Source: Micrococcaceae bacterium UBA6021 (GTDB lineage Bacteria; Actinomycetota; Actinomycetes; Actinomycetales; Micrococcaceae). From it: DNA of 6,628 nucleotides. Numbering within the stretch: position 1 is the first letter of the stretch; each line of letters opens with the position of its first letter. A model generated the notes under the pieces. The model saw only the letters and a list, made by a program, of their open reading frames with translations. It was not told the origin of the DNA and did not search any database. The stretch covers positions 18,343 to 24,970 of the forward strand of contig DIZT01000296.1 of the NCBI GenBank assembly GCA_002427975.1, in the 5' to 3' direction. This document shows, piece after piece, positions 1 through 5,965 of the stretch. A program made the translations under genes and the position numbers.

Positions 1-14
1 CGAAGTCCATATTC

Positions 15-30
15 TGAGATGACAATCTCA
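15..30. promoter_or_regulatory. 16-bp palindrome, possible operator upstream of sseA
   Basis: TGAGAT-GACA-ATCTCA is a perfect 6-bp inverted repeat around a 4-base centre. It ends 31 bases before the ATG at 62 and overlaps the place where a -35 element would sit for the TAGACT box at 49-54. A 6-4-6 palindrome in this position fits a dimeric regulator, but I do not recognise the consensus. It could also be chance, since the half-site is short. Confidence 0.3.
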
Positions 31-48
31 ACATGTGGGAATCAGGCT

Positions 49-54
49 TAGACT
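49..54 (+). promoter_or_regulatory. Candidate -10 box (TAGACT) for leaderless sseA transcript
   Basis: TAGACT fits the actinobacterial TANNNT -10 pattern and ends 7 bases before the ATG at 62, so transcription could begin on or next to the start codon. There is no good Shine-Dalgarno before this ATG. No convincing -35 is visible. An alternative -10-like TATTCT lies at 10-15. Confidence 0.35.
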
Positions 55-61
55 CCGAAGC

Positions 62-889
62 ATGATCAACACCATTGCCAACGTCCACCCCTTTGTCGAT
101 TGGGACTGGTGCACCCGCAACTCGGGACGGGTGGTTCTTGTGGATACCCGCTGGTATCTGGACGGATCTTCGGGGAAAGCCGCCTACGATGCCGGCCATA
201 TCCCTGAAGCAGTCTTCATTGACATGGACCGGTGGCTCTCCGGCGCGGCCTCACAAGCAGCCGGTCGGAACCCACTGCCCGATCCTGAGGTGTTTGCCCA
301 AGGAATGCGGGAAACCGGAATCAACAATTCCGATACCGTCATCGCCTATGACGACGCAGGTGGGGTCATAGCCGCCAGACTTGTGTGGATGCTCCGGTCG
401 ATTGGCCACAATGCGGCGATCCTTAACGGCGGTATCCGCAGTTTCACCGGTGAGCTCGAAACAAAAGCTCCGGAAAGTCTGGCAGGAGGCTTCACAGCCA
501 AGGAGTGGCCAACCACCCTGCTTGCAGATATTGAGGAGGCATCTTCCCATCAATTTACTGTGATGGACGCGCGGAGCCGTGACCGTTTCGACGGGCACCA
601 AGACCCCGTCGATCCCCGCCCGGGCCACATACCTGGCGCGGTGAGTGTCCCGTGCCGGGAGAACCTCGACTCGTCCGGAAGATTGCTCCCGGCCGAACAG
701 CTACGCCAGAATTTCGGGCGCGCCGGCATTGTTTCCGCCGCCAACACCATTGCCTACTGCGGGTCCGGTGTTACTGCGTGCCATAACCTGCTGGTTCTGG
801 AAAGCCTGGGCGCAGGCCAGGGCCGGCTGTTCGTCGGCGGTTGGTCCCAATATGGACGCGACGGGGGCAGGCCTGTCGAAACTGCCTGA
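62..889 (+). CDS. sseA: Two-domain sulfurtransferase (3-mercaptopyruvate/thiosulfate sulfurtransferase, SseA type)
   Basis: This enzyme moves a sulfane sulfur from a donor (3-mercaptopyruvate or thiosulfate) to an acceptor such as cyanide or a thiol, through a cysteine persulfide, in the cytoplasm. The protein shows tandem rhodanese domains. Counting from the ATG at 62 (275 aa), the N-terminal domain has VLVDTRW (about 25-31) and GHIPEAVFID (45-54), with YDDAGG (96-101) where an active-site loop would be, so this domain is non-catalytic. The C-terminal domain has GHIPGA (188-193) and the active-site loop CGSGVTAC, with catalytic Cys233 (codon 758-760). CGSGVTA is closer to mercaptopyruvate sulfurtransferases than to the CRKGVT loop of classical rhodanese, but substrate choice is inferred. 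A GTG at 35 would add nine residues (MGIRLRLRS) that look unlike a conserved domain. ATG 62 is preferred because a TAGACT box lies 7 bases before it. It converges on the next gene with a 6-base gap. Its codons are visibly richer in A/T than those of hrpB. Confidence 0.9.
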   Translation: MINTIANVHPFVDWDWCTRNSGRVVLVDTRWYLDGSSGKAAYDAGHIPEAVFIDMDRWLSGAASQAAGRNPLPDPEVFAQGMRETGINNSDTVIAYDDAGGVIAARLVWMLRSIGHNAAILNGGIRSFTGELETKAPESLAGGFTAKEWPTTLLADIEEASSHQFTVMDARSRDRFDGHQDPVDPRPGHIPGAVSVPCRENLDSSGRLLPAEQLRQNFGRAGIVSAANTIAYCGSGVTACHNLLVLESLGAGQGRLFVGGWSQYGRDGGRPVETA

Positions 890-895
890 CCCGGC

Positions 896-1174
896 TCAGA
901 TGGCCATCCCCGGTTGGACAGGAACAAACTCGATCCCGGTCTGAACCTTCTTCTGCGGACCACGGGAAAAGCCCTTGGCGTCGAGCTGGTTCTGCGCCCG
1001 GAACACGGCAAGCGCGTCATCGTAGATTTCGTTGAGCCTGCGGCCTGAGAACTCCTCCCGGGAACCGTCGCTGAACGTGATGGTCACGGCTGCGCTCGCT
1101 GGAAAGTGCCTCTTCATGCGGATGAAGCCTTCGGGGTCCTGCTGGAGGTTGATCAACGGTGGTCCTGCTTTCAT
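896..1174 (-). CDS. Conserved-looking small protein of unknown function (92 aa)
   Basis: I do not recognise this family. The start ATG at 1174 is well supported: GGAGGT lies 8 bases upstream on the minus strand (plus-strand 1183-1188), the clearest Shine-Dalgarno in the window. The protein is soluble-looking, with no signal peptide or membrane segment. Residues 29-42 (AVTITFSDGSREEF) look like two short beta-strands joined by a turn, followed by a predicted helix (about 46-66, NEIYDDALAVFRAQNQLDAKG) and a basic stretch RGPQKK (71-76). The tail IEFVPVQPGMAI is hydrophobic. It converges with sseA (6-base gap) and diverges from hrpB (78-base gap). A longer reading of this frame up to 1711 exists but overlaps hrpB and lacks the ribosome site. 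Function cannot be inferred from context. Confidence 0.72.
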   Translation of the reverse strand: MKAGPPLINLQQDPEGFIRMKRHFPASAAVTITFSDGSREEFSGRRLNEIYDDALAVFRAQNQLDAKGFSRGPQKKVQTGIEFVPVQPGMAI

Positions 1175-1182
1175 GATGGATG

Positions 1183-1188
1183 ACCTCC
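1183..1188 (-). promoter_or_regulatory. Strong Shine-Dalgarno (GGAGGT) deciding the start of the 92-aa gene
   Basis: On the minus strand GGAGGT precedes ATG 1174 by 8 bases. This fixes the start and rules out the much longer upstream extension of the same frame, which would run antisense into hrpB. Confidence 0.7.
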
Positions 1189-1216
1189 AGTCTGACCTAT
1201 CCGGCCGCACGCTGCG

Positions 1217-1246
1217 CTGACGTCGGCGGGGGATTCCGGCGACAAT
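1217..1246 (+). promoter_or_regulatory. Candidate promoter for hrpB (CTGACG-18-GACAAT)
   Basis: CTGACG at 1217-1222 matches four of six bases of TTGACA. After 18 bases, GACAAT at 1241-1246 matches four of six of TATAAT. The -10 ends 6 bases before the GTG start at 1253, which has no Shine-Dalgarno at a usable distance, so a leaderless transcript is plausible. The first base of the -10 box departs from the TANNNT pattern. Confidence 0.3.
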
Positions 1247-1252
1247 GGACGG

Positions 1253-3958
1253 GTGACATCGCCAAAAACCAGTTCCGCCGCCGCCCCTGCGGGCACCTTC
1301 AATCTGGGAGCCATCGGCACCGGGCTGGCTTTTGCGGCGTCGCTCGGGGAGTTGGCGGCTGCCTTGCGCGCCGGCGGTGCGGCTGGGACGGCAGTAGTAC
1401 AGGCGCCTCCGGGCACTGGCAAGACAACGCTCGTCCCGCCCCTGCTCGCCAACCTTGCCGCTCCAGCGGGGGAGGCCCGGCGGGTGGTGGTCACCCAGCC
1501 GCGGCGGGTCGCCGCCCGTGCGGCCGCCCGGCGCTTGGCGGCCCTGGACGGCAGCCGGATCGGGGACCGCGTGGGGTATACGGTCCGCGGCGAGCGCCAG
1601 GCCGGCCCTGCAACCGTGGTGGAGTTTGTCACGCCCGGGATCCTGCTGCGGCGCCTGCTCGACGATCCCGGCCTGGAGAGCACCCGCGCGGTCATCCTTG
1701 ACGAGGTCCACGAACGCGGCCTCGAGACCGACCTGCTGCTGGGGATGCTCGCCGAAGTGCGGCAGCTGCGCGGCGACCTTACCCTGGTGGCCATGTCCGC
1801 CACGCTGGATGCGCCCCGCTTTGCCACCCTTATTGGTGGACCAGCGGACGACGGCGGCGGCCCGGCTCCCGTCGTCGACTGCCCGTCAGCGTTGTACCCC
1901 CTGGCGGTGGAGTGGGTGCCCGCTGCCGTACCTCGGCTGGATGACCGGGGTGTGACGCGCGGGTTTCTGGACCACCTGGCAGATACGGCCGCGCAGGCCC
2001 ACATCACCGCACTGGCACAGGACCCGCGGACCGATGCCCTGGTGTTTGTCCCCGGCGCCTGGGAGGTTTCCTATGTGGCGGCCCGGCTCCGCGGCCGCGC
2101 GGCCCCGGGAACCGAGGTACTCGAACTCCACGGCCAGGTGGGCCCTGCCGAGCAGGACCAGGCCGTGTCCGGGCGCCGTCCGGGCGGCCCCGCACGGATC
2201 ATCGTCTCCACAGACCTGGCCGAATCGTCCCTGACCGTCCCTGGCGTGCGGCTGGTGATCGATTCCGGGCTGACCCGCGAACCACGCCGCGACGCCAGCC
2301 GCGGCATGTCCGGGCTGGTGACTGTGTCCTGCTCGCGGGCGTCGGCGGAACAGCGCGCCGGCCGTGCCGCGCGCCAGGGCCCGGGGCGGGTGGTGCGGTG
2401 TTACGACCAGAGAACATACGGAGCAGCGCCGGCACATGTGACGCCCGAGATCGCCGTCGCGGACCTGACCGGTGCCGCACTGGTTCTGGCCTGCTGGGGA
2501 TCACCGGGCGGGGTAGGGCTGGCGCTTCCGGACATGCCACCGGCAGCGGCCATGGGCGAGGCTGTCGAGGTGCTGCGCGAACTCGGTGCTGTGACCCGGG
2601 ACGGGCAGGCCACGGCGCTGGGACGGACGCTGGCAAGGGTCCCCGCGGATCCGCGCCTGGCCCGCGCCCTGCTGGACGGCGCAGCGGCGGTGGGTCACCG
2701 CGCCGCGGCTGAAGCAGTGGCCCTCGTGGCCGGAGACCAGCGGGCCCCGGGCGCCGACCTGACCCGCCTGCTGACCGCACTGCGGACCGGAAAGGAACCT
2801 GCCGCCAGGCGCTGGGCGGAGGACGTCCGCCGGTTTGAGACAATCGCGCGGAAGGAAAGCGCCGCCGTCGGCCCGTCTGCTGTCGCATCGCTGGCCGGCA
2901 CCGCGCCCGTGACCGCTGCGGAGGCGGTGGGTGTAGTCGTCGCCCTGGCATTCCCGGACCGTGTGGCCCGGCGCGTGCCTGGAGATGGCCCCGCGCGGTA
3001 CCTGCTCTCGTCCGGCACCCGGGCGGGGTTGCCGGCGGGCAGCCCGCTGGCCGGGCAGGAGTGGCTGGCCGTGGCCGATGTTTCACGCGCCGCGGGCCGG
3101 GACGCTGCCGGCACCGGCGCCGTGATCCGCTCCGCAGCGCCGCTGAACGCCGACACCGCGGAGGCGGCCGCCAGGCAGCTCCTGACCGACACGGTGGAAG
3201 CGCAGTTCAGCCAAGGCCGCGTCAAGGCCCGCCGGGAACGCCGGCTCGGGGCCATCGGCCTGTCCTCAACACCCGTCCGCCCTTCCGCCGACGACGGCCG
3301 TGCCGCCGTGGCCCGCGCCCTCGCCAAGGAGGGACTGGCAACCATCGGATGGTCGACGGCGGCCGACGCGTTGCGCCGTCGCCTTGCCTTGCTGCGCCGC
3401 GAACTTGGCGAGCCGTGGCCTGACGTTTCCGAACCGTCCCTGCTGGCACGGCTGGACTCCTGGCTGGGACCGGAGCTGGCGGCATTGGCTGGTGGCGCGT
3501 CGACCAACAGCATCGACCTCACCGACCCCCTGCGGCGGCTGCTGCCGTGGCCCGAGGCGGTGCGCCTGGCGGAGCTGGTACCGGAGGCTTTAGCGGTGCC
3601 CAGCGGATCGATGGTGCGGATCGACTACCCCGGTGTGTCCGACCATGCGGGGACGGAGCAAGCAGGACCCGGTCAAGCAGGGGCGGACGACGCCGGCCGG
3701 CCGGTGGTGGCGGTGAAGCTGCAGGAATGCTTCGGCTGGGCTGAGACGCCGCGGCTGGTGGACGGCAGGGTGCCGGTCCTCTTCCATCTGTTGTCACCGG
3801 CCCGGCGGCCGCTTGCTGTGACGGATGACCTGGCGTCCTTCTGGTCTGGACCGTACGCGCAAGTCCGGTCCGAGATGCGGGGCCGCTATCCCAGGCATCC
3901 GTGGCCCGAGGACCCCTGGTCCGCGCAGCCCACTGCGCGGACCAAAGCCCGGATGTAG
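1253..3958 (+). CDS. hrpB: ATP-dependent DEVH-box helicase HrpB
   Basis: This is a superfamily 2, DEAH/RHA-type helicase using NTP hydrolysis to remodel nucleic acid. HrpB of E. coli is related to HrpA, but its precise cellular role is unsettled. All core motifs are present: I APPGTGKT (51-58), Ia TQPRRVAAR (81-89), Ib TPGILLRRLL (127-136), II DEVH (150-153), III SAT (182-184), IV LVFVPG (263-268), V STDLAESSLTVPGV (319-332) and VI QRAGRAAR (367-374). The winged-helix and HA2-like region follows (about 400-510). The C-terminal HrpB-specific domain runs to the end, with KLQECFGWAETPRL and VPVLFHLLSPA RRPLAVTDDL near 822-860 and RGRYPRHPWPEDPW (876-889). At 901 aa it is longer than the roughly 810-820 aa of E. 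coli HrpB. Part of the excess is an Ala/Gly-rich insert at about 797-815. The GTG start is the only in-frame choice that leaves a full N-terminus before motif I. It forms a lone transcription unit. Confidence 0.95.
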   Translation: MTSPKTSSAAAPAGTFNLGAIGTGLAFAASLGELAAALRAGGAAGTAVVQAPPGTGKTTLVPPLLANLAAPAGEARRVVVTQPRRVAARAAARRLAALDGSRIGDRVGYTVRGERQAGPATVVEFVTPGILLRRLLDDPGLESTRAVILDEVHERGLETDLLLGMLAEVRQLRGDLTLVAMSATLDAPRFATLIGGPADDGGGPAPVVDCPSALYPLAVEWVPAAVPRLDDRGVTRGFLDHLADTAAQAHITALAQDPRTDALVFVPGAWEVSYVAARLRGRAAPGTEVLELHGQVGPAEQDQAVSGRRPGGPARIIVSTDLAESSLTVPGVRLVIDSGLTREPRRDASRGMSGLVTVSCSRASAEQRAGRAARQGPGRVVRCYDQRTYGAAPAHVTPEIAVADLTGAALVLACWGSPGGVGLALPDMPPAAAMGEAVEVLRELGAVTRDGQATALGRTLARVPADPRLARALLDGAAAVGHRAAAEAVALVAGDQRAPGADLTRLLTALRTGKEPAARRWAEDVRRFETIARKESAAVGPSAVASLAGTAPVTAAEAVGVVVALAFPDRVARRVPGDGPARYLLSSGTRAGLPAGSPLAGQEWLAVADVSRAAGRDAAGTGAVIRSAAPLNADTAEAAARQLLTDTVEAQFSQGRVKARRERRLGAIGLSSTPVRPSADDGRAAVARALAKEGLATIGWSTAADALRRRLALLRRELGEPWPDVSEPSLLARLDSWLGPELAALAGGASTNSIDLTDPLRRLLPWPEAVRLAELVPEALAVPSGSMVRIDYPGVSDHAGTEQAGPGQAGADDAGRPVVAVKLQECFGWAETPRLVDGRVPVLFHLLSPARRPLAVTDDLASFWSGPYAQVRSEMRGRYPRHPWPEDPWSAQPTARTKARM
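3656..3685 (+). repeat. Imperfect 15-bp tandem repeat inside hrpB
   Basis: Two 15-base units encode EQAGP and GQAGA (residues 802-811), each containing CAAGCAGG (3659-3666 and 3674-3681). They lie in an Ala/Gly-rich, probably flexible insert just before the conserved VVAVKLQE segment, and look like a small in-frame duplication. Confidence 0.55.
3917..3944. terminator. Perfect 12-bp hairpin in the 3' end of hrpB, terminator-like without a U-tract
   Basis: TGGTCCGCGCAG (3917-3928) and CTGCGCGGACCA (3933-3944) are exact inverted copies around a CCCA loop. The stem ends about 11 bases before the hrpB stop codon. No T-run follows, so it is not a classical intrinsic terminator, although U-poor hairpins have been discussed as terminators in actinobacteria. 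It may instead protect the 3' end of the transcript. Being symmetrical, it could also act on read-through from the convergent hydrolase gene. Confidence 0.4.
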
Positions 3959-4183
3959 CGCCGGCGAGCAAGGATAGCCGCCCGCATAACGGCGGAAACG
4001 GAAAGACCGATTCCCCACCGGACGGCTGACCTCCACCGCCTGGGAAGGCTGGTGGCACGAGGACGCGGCACAGCTGAAGCTGCGCGGCCGACGAAGCGGC
4101 CAGCTACCCCCACCAGGTGCGAATGGCTGCTGCCGTTGGCTGTCCGTGCGCTCGCCGACCGGGCGCAGCGGGCCAGGGACCCG
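3959..4183. other. Convergent intergenic region, no gene recognised
   Basis: This 225-base gap separates the 3' ends of hrpB and the hydrolase gene and is the largest in the window. Open frames cross it on both strands but none has a recognisable protein, a ribosome site or consistent codon bias. A weak interrupted stem is present at 4078-4105: AGCT, a 4-base bulge, GGCCG, loop ACGAAG, CGGCC, AGCT. It could help end transcription of the hydrolase gene. Confidence 0.5.
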
Positions 4184-4861
4184 TCAGCGGCGGTTCCGCA
4201 TGAACTCTGCCACGGCGGGGGCCAGCGACGCGCCGATCTCGGCGGCGCCACGCTTCGTACCGGGAACGGCGAAGGAGTGGTCACCGCCCTCGATGCACTC
4301 CAGCACGGCAGATTTGCCGATGCGGGACACCACATCCCTCAGCAGCTCCGGTGTGGCGAAGGTGTCGCGGGTGCCTTGCAGGAACAGCATGGGCAGCGTG
4401 AGTCCGTAGAGGTGGGCATCGCGGAGCTTCTCCGGCTTGCCGGGCGGGTGCAGCGGGTAGCCGAGATAGACCAGGCCTGCAGCGTCCATCCCGTCCGCTA
4501 CGGCCATGGACGCCATCCGGCCGCCGAATGATTTGCCGGCGGCCCACAGCTGCCCCTTATCGCCGTGCTCCGTCCCCAGCCGCGCTGCCGCCTCCATGGC
4601 CGCACGCCACGTGGCGATTGCCGCCGGTGGCCGGTCCGGGAATTTACGGCCTGCCTCGCGGTAGGGGAAGTTGAAGCGCAAGGTGGCAACGCCGTCGTCG
4701 TTCAATGCTTGGGTGAGCCCGCTCAGGAAGGGGTGCTCCATGCCCGCGCCGGCTCCGTGCGCCACCACAAGAGTGGCGAAGGGCCTGTCCGGGCGGGCGT
4801 ACGCACCCGAGACCTCCAGATCGCCGACGGGGATAGTGACGGAAGATTCAGCTGCGGCCAT
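4184..4861 (-). CDS. Alpha/beta hydrolase, KANL3/Tex30-like (dienelactone-hydrolase-related)
   Basis: The 225-aa protein has the single compact alpha/beta hydrolase fold and probably acts as a cytoplasmic serine hydrolase of unknown substrate. Visible landmarks are LVVAHGAGAG (31-40, oxyanion-side loop), the nucleophile elbow GKSFGG with Ser111, LGYPLHPPGKPEKLRDAHL (133-151), the acid strand LFLQGTRD with Asp166, and GGDHSF with His195. These give a complete Ser-Asp-His triad. The HGAGAG, GKS.GGRMAS and GYPLHPPGKPEKLR set is characteristic of the KANL3/Tex30-like group, whose bacterial members have no established substrate. There is no signal peptide. ATG 4861 is chosen because the same frame extends upstream to 5047 but would overlap the divergent polymerase gene by about 100 bases and adds non-conserved sequence. 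No clear Shine-Dalgarno precedes it. It converges with hrpB and diverges from the polymerase gene (79-base gap). Confidence 0.88.
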   Translation of the reverse strand: MAAAESSVTIPVGDLEVSGAYARPDRPFATLVVAHGAGAGMEHPFLSGLTQALNDDGVATLRFNFPYREAGRKFPDRPPAAIATWRAAMEAAARLGTEHGDKGQLWAAGKSFGGRMASMAVADGMDAAGLVYLGYPLHPPGKPEKLRDAHLYGLTLPMLFLQGTRDTFATPELLRDVVSRIGKSAVLECIEGGDHSFAVPGTKRGAAEIGASLAPAVAEFMRNRR

Positions 4862-4905
4862 AGGTCCATGATGCCGGATTGGCGGCAACAGTGCCCACCG
4901 CGGTG

Positions 4906-4934
4906 CTGACGGGATGGGCGGCGCAGGGTAGGTT
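4906..4934 (+). promoter_or_regulatory. Candidate promoter for the polymerase gene (CTGACG-17-TAGGTT), leaderless
   Basis: CTGACG (4906-4911) shares the TGAC core of a -35 box. After exactly 17 bases comes TAGGTT (4929-4934), a TANNNT -10 box. Six bases then lead to the ATG at 4941, which would be the transcription start or very close to it. This is the best-formed promoter-like sequence in the window. Confidence 0.45.
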
Positions 4935-4940
4935 GTCCCC

Positions 4941-5957
4941 ATGGCGAGCGAACAGACCACCCTCACTGTCCCGGGACCGCACGGCGAGCGCGAGATGCGC
5001 ATTTCCAGCCCCAACAGGGTCCTGTGGCCGGACGTGGGACTGACCAAGCTCGACCTGGCCCGCTACATGGTTGATGTGGGGGAGGCGTTCATCACCGCGA
5101 ACGGTGACCGGCCGGTGGCGCTGCAGAGGTTCTCGGACAACGTCGAGGGCGAGCAGTTCTTCTCAAAGAACCCGCCCAAGGGAACCCCGGACTTCATCCG
5201 GTCGGTGAAAGTGATCTTTCCGAGCGCGCGCTCGCATCCCATGCTGATCCTCGACGAACCGGCCGCCGCCGTGTGGGCAGCGCAGATGAATACGGTGGTG
5301 TTCCACCCGTGGCCGTCACGCGCCGAAAACACCGATAATCCGGACCAGTTGCGGATCGACCTTGATCCCCAGCCGGGAACAGAGTTCGACGACGCCGTAC
5401 CGGCAGCACTGGCGCTGAGGGAGGTCCTCGCCGAGGCCGGGCTGACCGGTTTCGTCAAGACCTCAGGAAACCGCGGCCTGCACGTCTACGCCCCCATTGC
5501 GCCGGCCCACGAATTCCTCGATGTACGCCATGCCGTGATTGCGGCGGCCCGCGAGCTGGAACGGCGGATGCCGGACAAAGTCACCACGGCCTGGTGGAAG
5601 GAAGAACGCGGCCAAAAGGTCTTTCTGGACTTCAACCAGGCCAACCGGGACCGGACCATCGCCGGCGCCTACAGCCCCCGCGCACTAGCCCATGCCCCGG
5701 TGTCCTGCCCCATCACCTGGGACGAGCTGGGCAGCGCGGACCCGAAGAACTTCACCATCCTGACAGTCCCGGAGCGGCTGAAAACCGTGGGCGATCCCTG
5801 GGCGGACATGAAGGCGCATCCGGGCACGATCGATGTGCTGCTGGGCTGGTGGGAGCGGGACCACCAGGCAGGACTGGGCGAGCTGCCCTTCCCGCCGGAC
5901 TATCCGAAGATGCCGGGAGAACCCCCGCGCGTGCAGCCAAGCCGGGCCCGCAAATAG
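4941..5957 (+). CDS. Stand-alone LigD-type DNA polymerase/primase (Prim-PolC/PolD1-like)
   Basis: This 338-aa protein is an archaeo-eukaryotic-primase-fold polymerase related to the POL domain of LigD, but has no ligase or 3'-phosphoesterase domain. Such proteins add ribo- or deoxyribonucleotides at gaps and breaks. Mycobacterial stand-alone homologues (PolD1/Prim-PolC, Rv3730c) are linked to gap filling in base excision repair with LigC. Visible elements are the N-terminal NRVLWPDVGLTKLDLARY (25-42, including a Lys typical of 5'-phosphate binding), RFSDNVEGEQFFSKNPP (63-79), VFHPWPSR (120-127), the metal-binding LRIDLDP with Asp140 and Asp142, KTSGNRGLHVYAP (173-185) and FLDFNQANRDRTIAGAYSPR (228-247) with the third carboxylate Asp230. 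All catalytic residues are intact. Such genes are often labelled ligD, which overstates them. No ligase or Ku gene lies in the window. It converges with yciO with an 8-base gap. Confidence 0.92.
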   Translation: MASEQTTLTVPGPHGEREMRISSPNRVLWPDVGLTKLDLARYMVDVGEAFITANGDRPVALQRFSDNVEGEQFFSKNPPKGTPDFIRSVKVIFPSARSHPMLILDEPAAAVWAAQMNTVVFHPWPSRAENTDNPDQLRIDLDPQPGTEFDDAVPAALALREVLAEAGLTGFVKTSGNRGLHVYAPIAPAHEFLDVRHAVIAAARELERRMPDKVTTAWWKEERGQKVFLDFNQANRDRTIAGAYSPRALAHAPVSCPITWDELGSADPKNFTILTVPERLKTVGDPWADMKAHPGTIDVLLGWWERDHQAGLGELPFPPDYPKMPGEPPRVQPSRARK

Positions 5958-5965
5958 GATTAGGC

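Noticed and set aside
35..61. GTG at 35 as start of sseA
   Set aside because: It is possible, but no Shine-Dalgarno is seen and the nine extra residues look non-conserved. ATG 62 has a better-placed -10-like box. It is kept as an alternative, not excluded.
866..888. GGCAG...CTGCC inverted repeat at the end of sseA as terminator
   Set aside because: The stem is only five to six base pairs with an 11-base loop and no T-run; too weak to call.
1171..2007. Long antisense open frame opposite the start of hrpB
   Set aside because: It is a by-product of GC-rich codons in hrpB. It is Arg/Ser/Ala-rich with no recognisable motif or ribosome site, and hrpB on the other strand has every family motif.
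2199..3522. Two more long antisense frames (2199-3086 and 2695-3522) opposite hrpB
   Set aside because: They show Arg/Pro-rich low-complexity translation, overlap one another in different frames and cover conserved hrpB sequence.
3886..4335. Minus-strand open frame spanning the hrpB-hydrolase gap
   Set aside because: It overlaps the ends of both real genes, is Arg/Ala/Ser-rich and has no family resemblance. I considered a gene remnant but saw no motif to support it.
4052..4531. Plus-strand open frame running from the intergenic gap into the hydrolase gene
   Set aside because: No recognisable protein, and most of it is antisense to conserved hydrolase motifs. The part in the gap lacks codon bias and a ribosome site.
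4862..5047. Upstream extension of the hydrolase to a start at 5047
   Set aside because: It would overlap the divergent polymerase gene by about 107 bases and adds residues unlike the family N-terminus. ATG 4861 gives the expected length.
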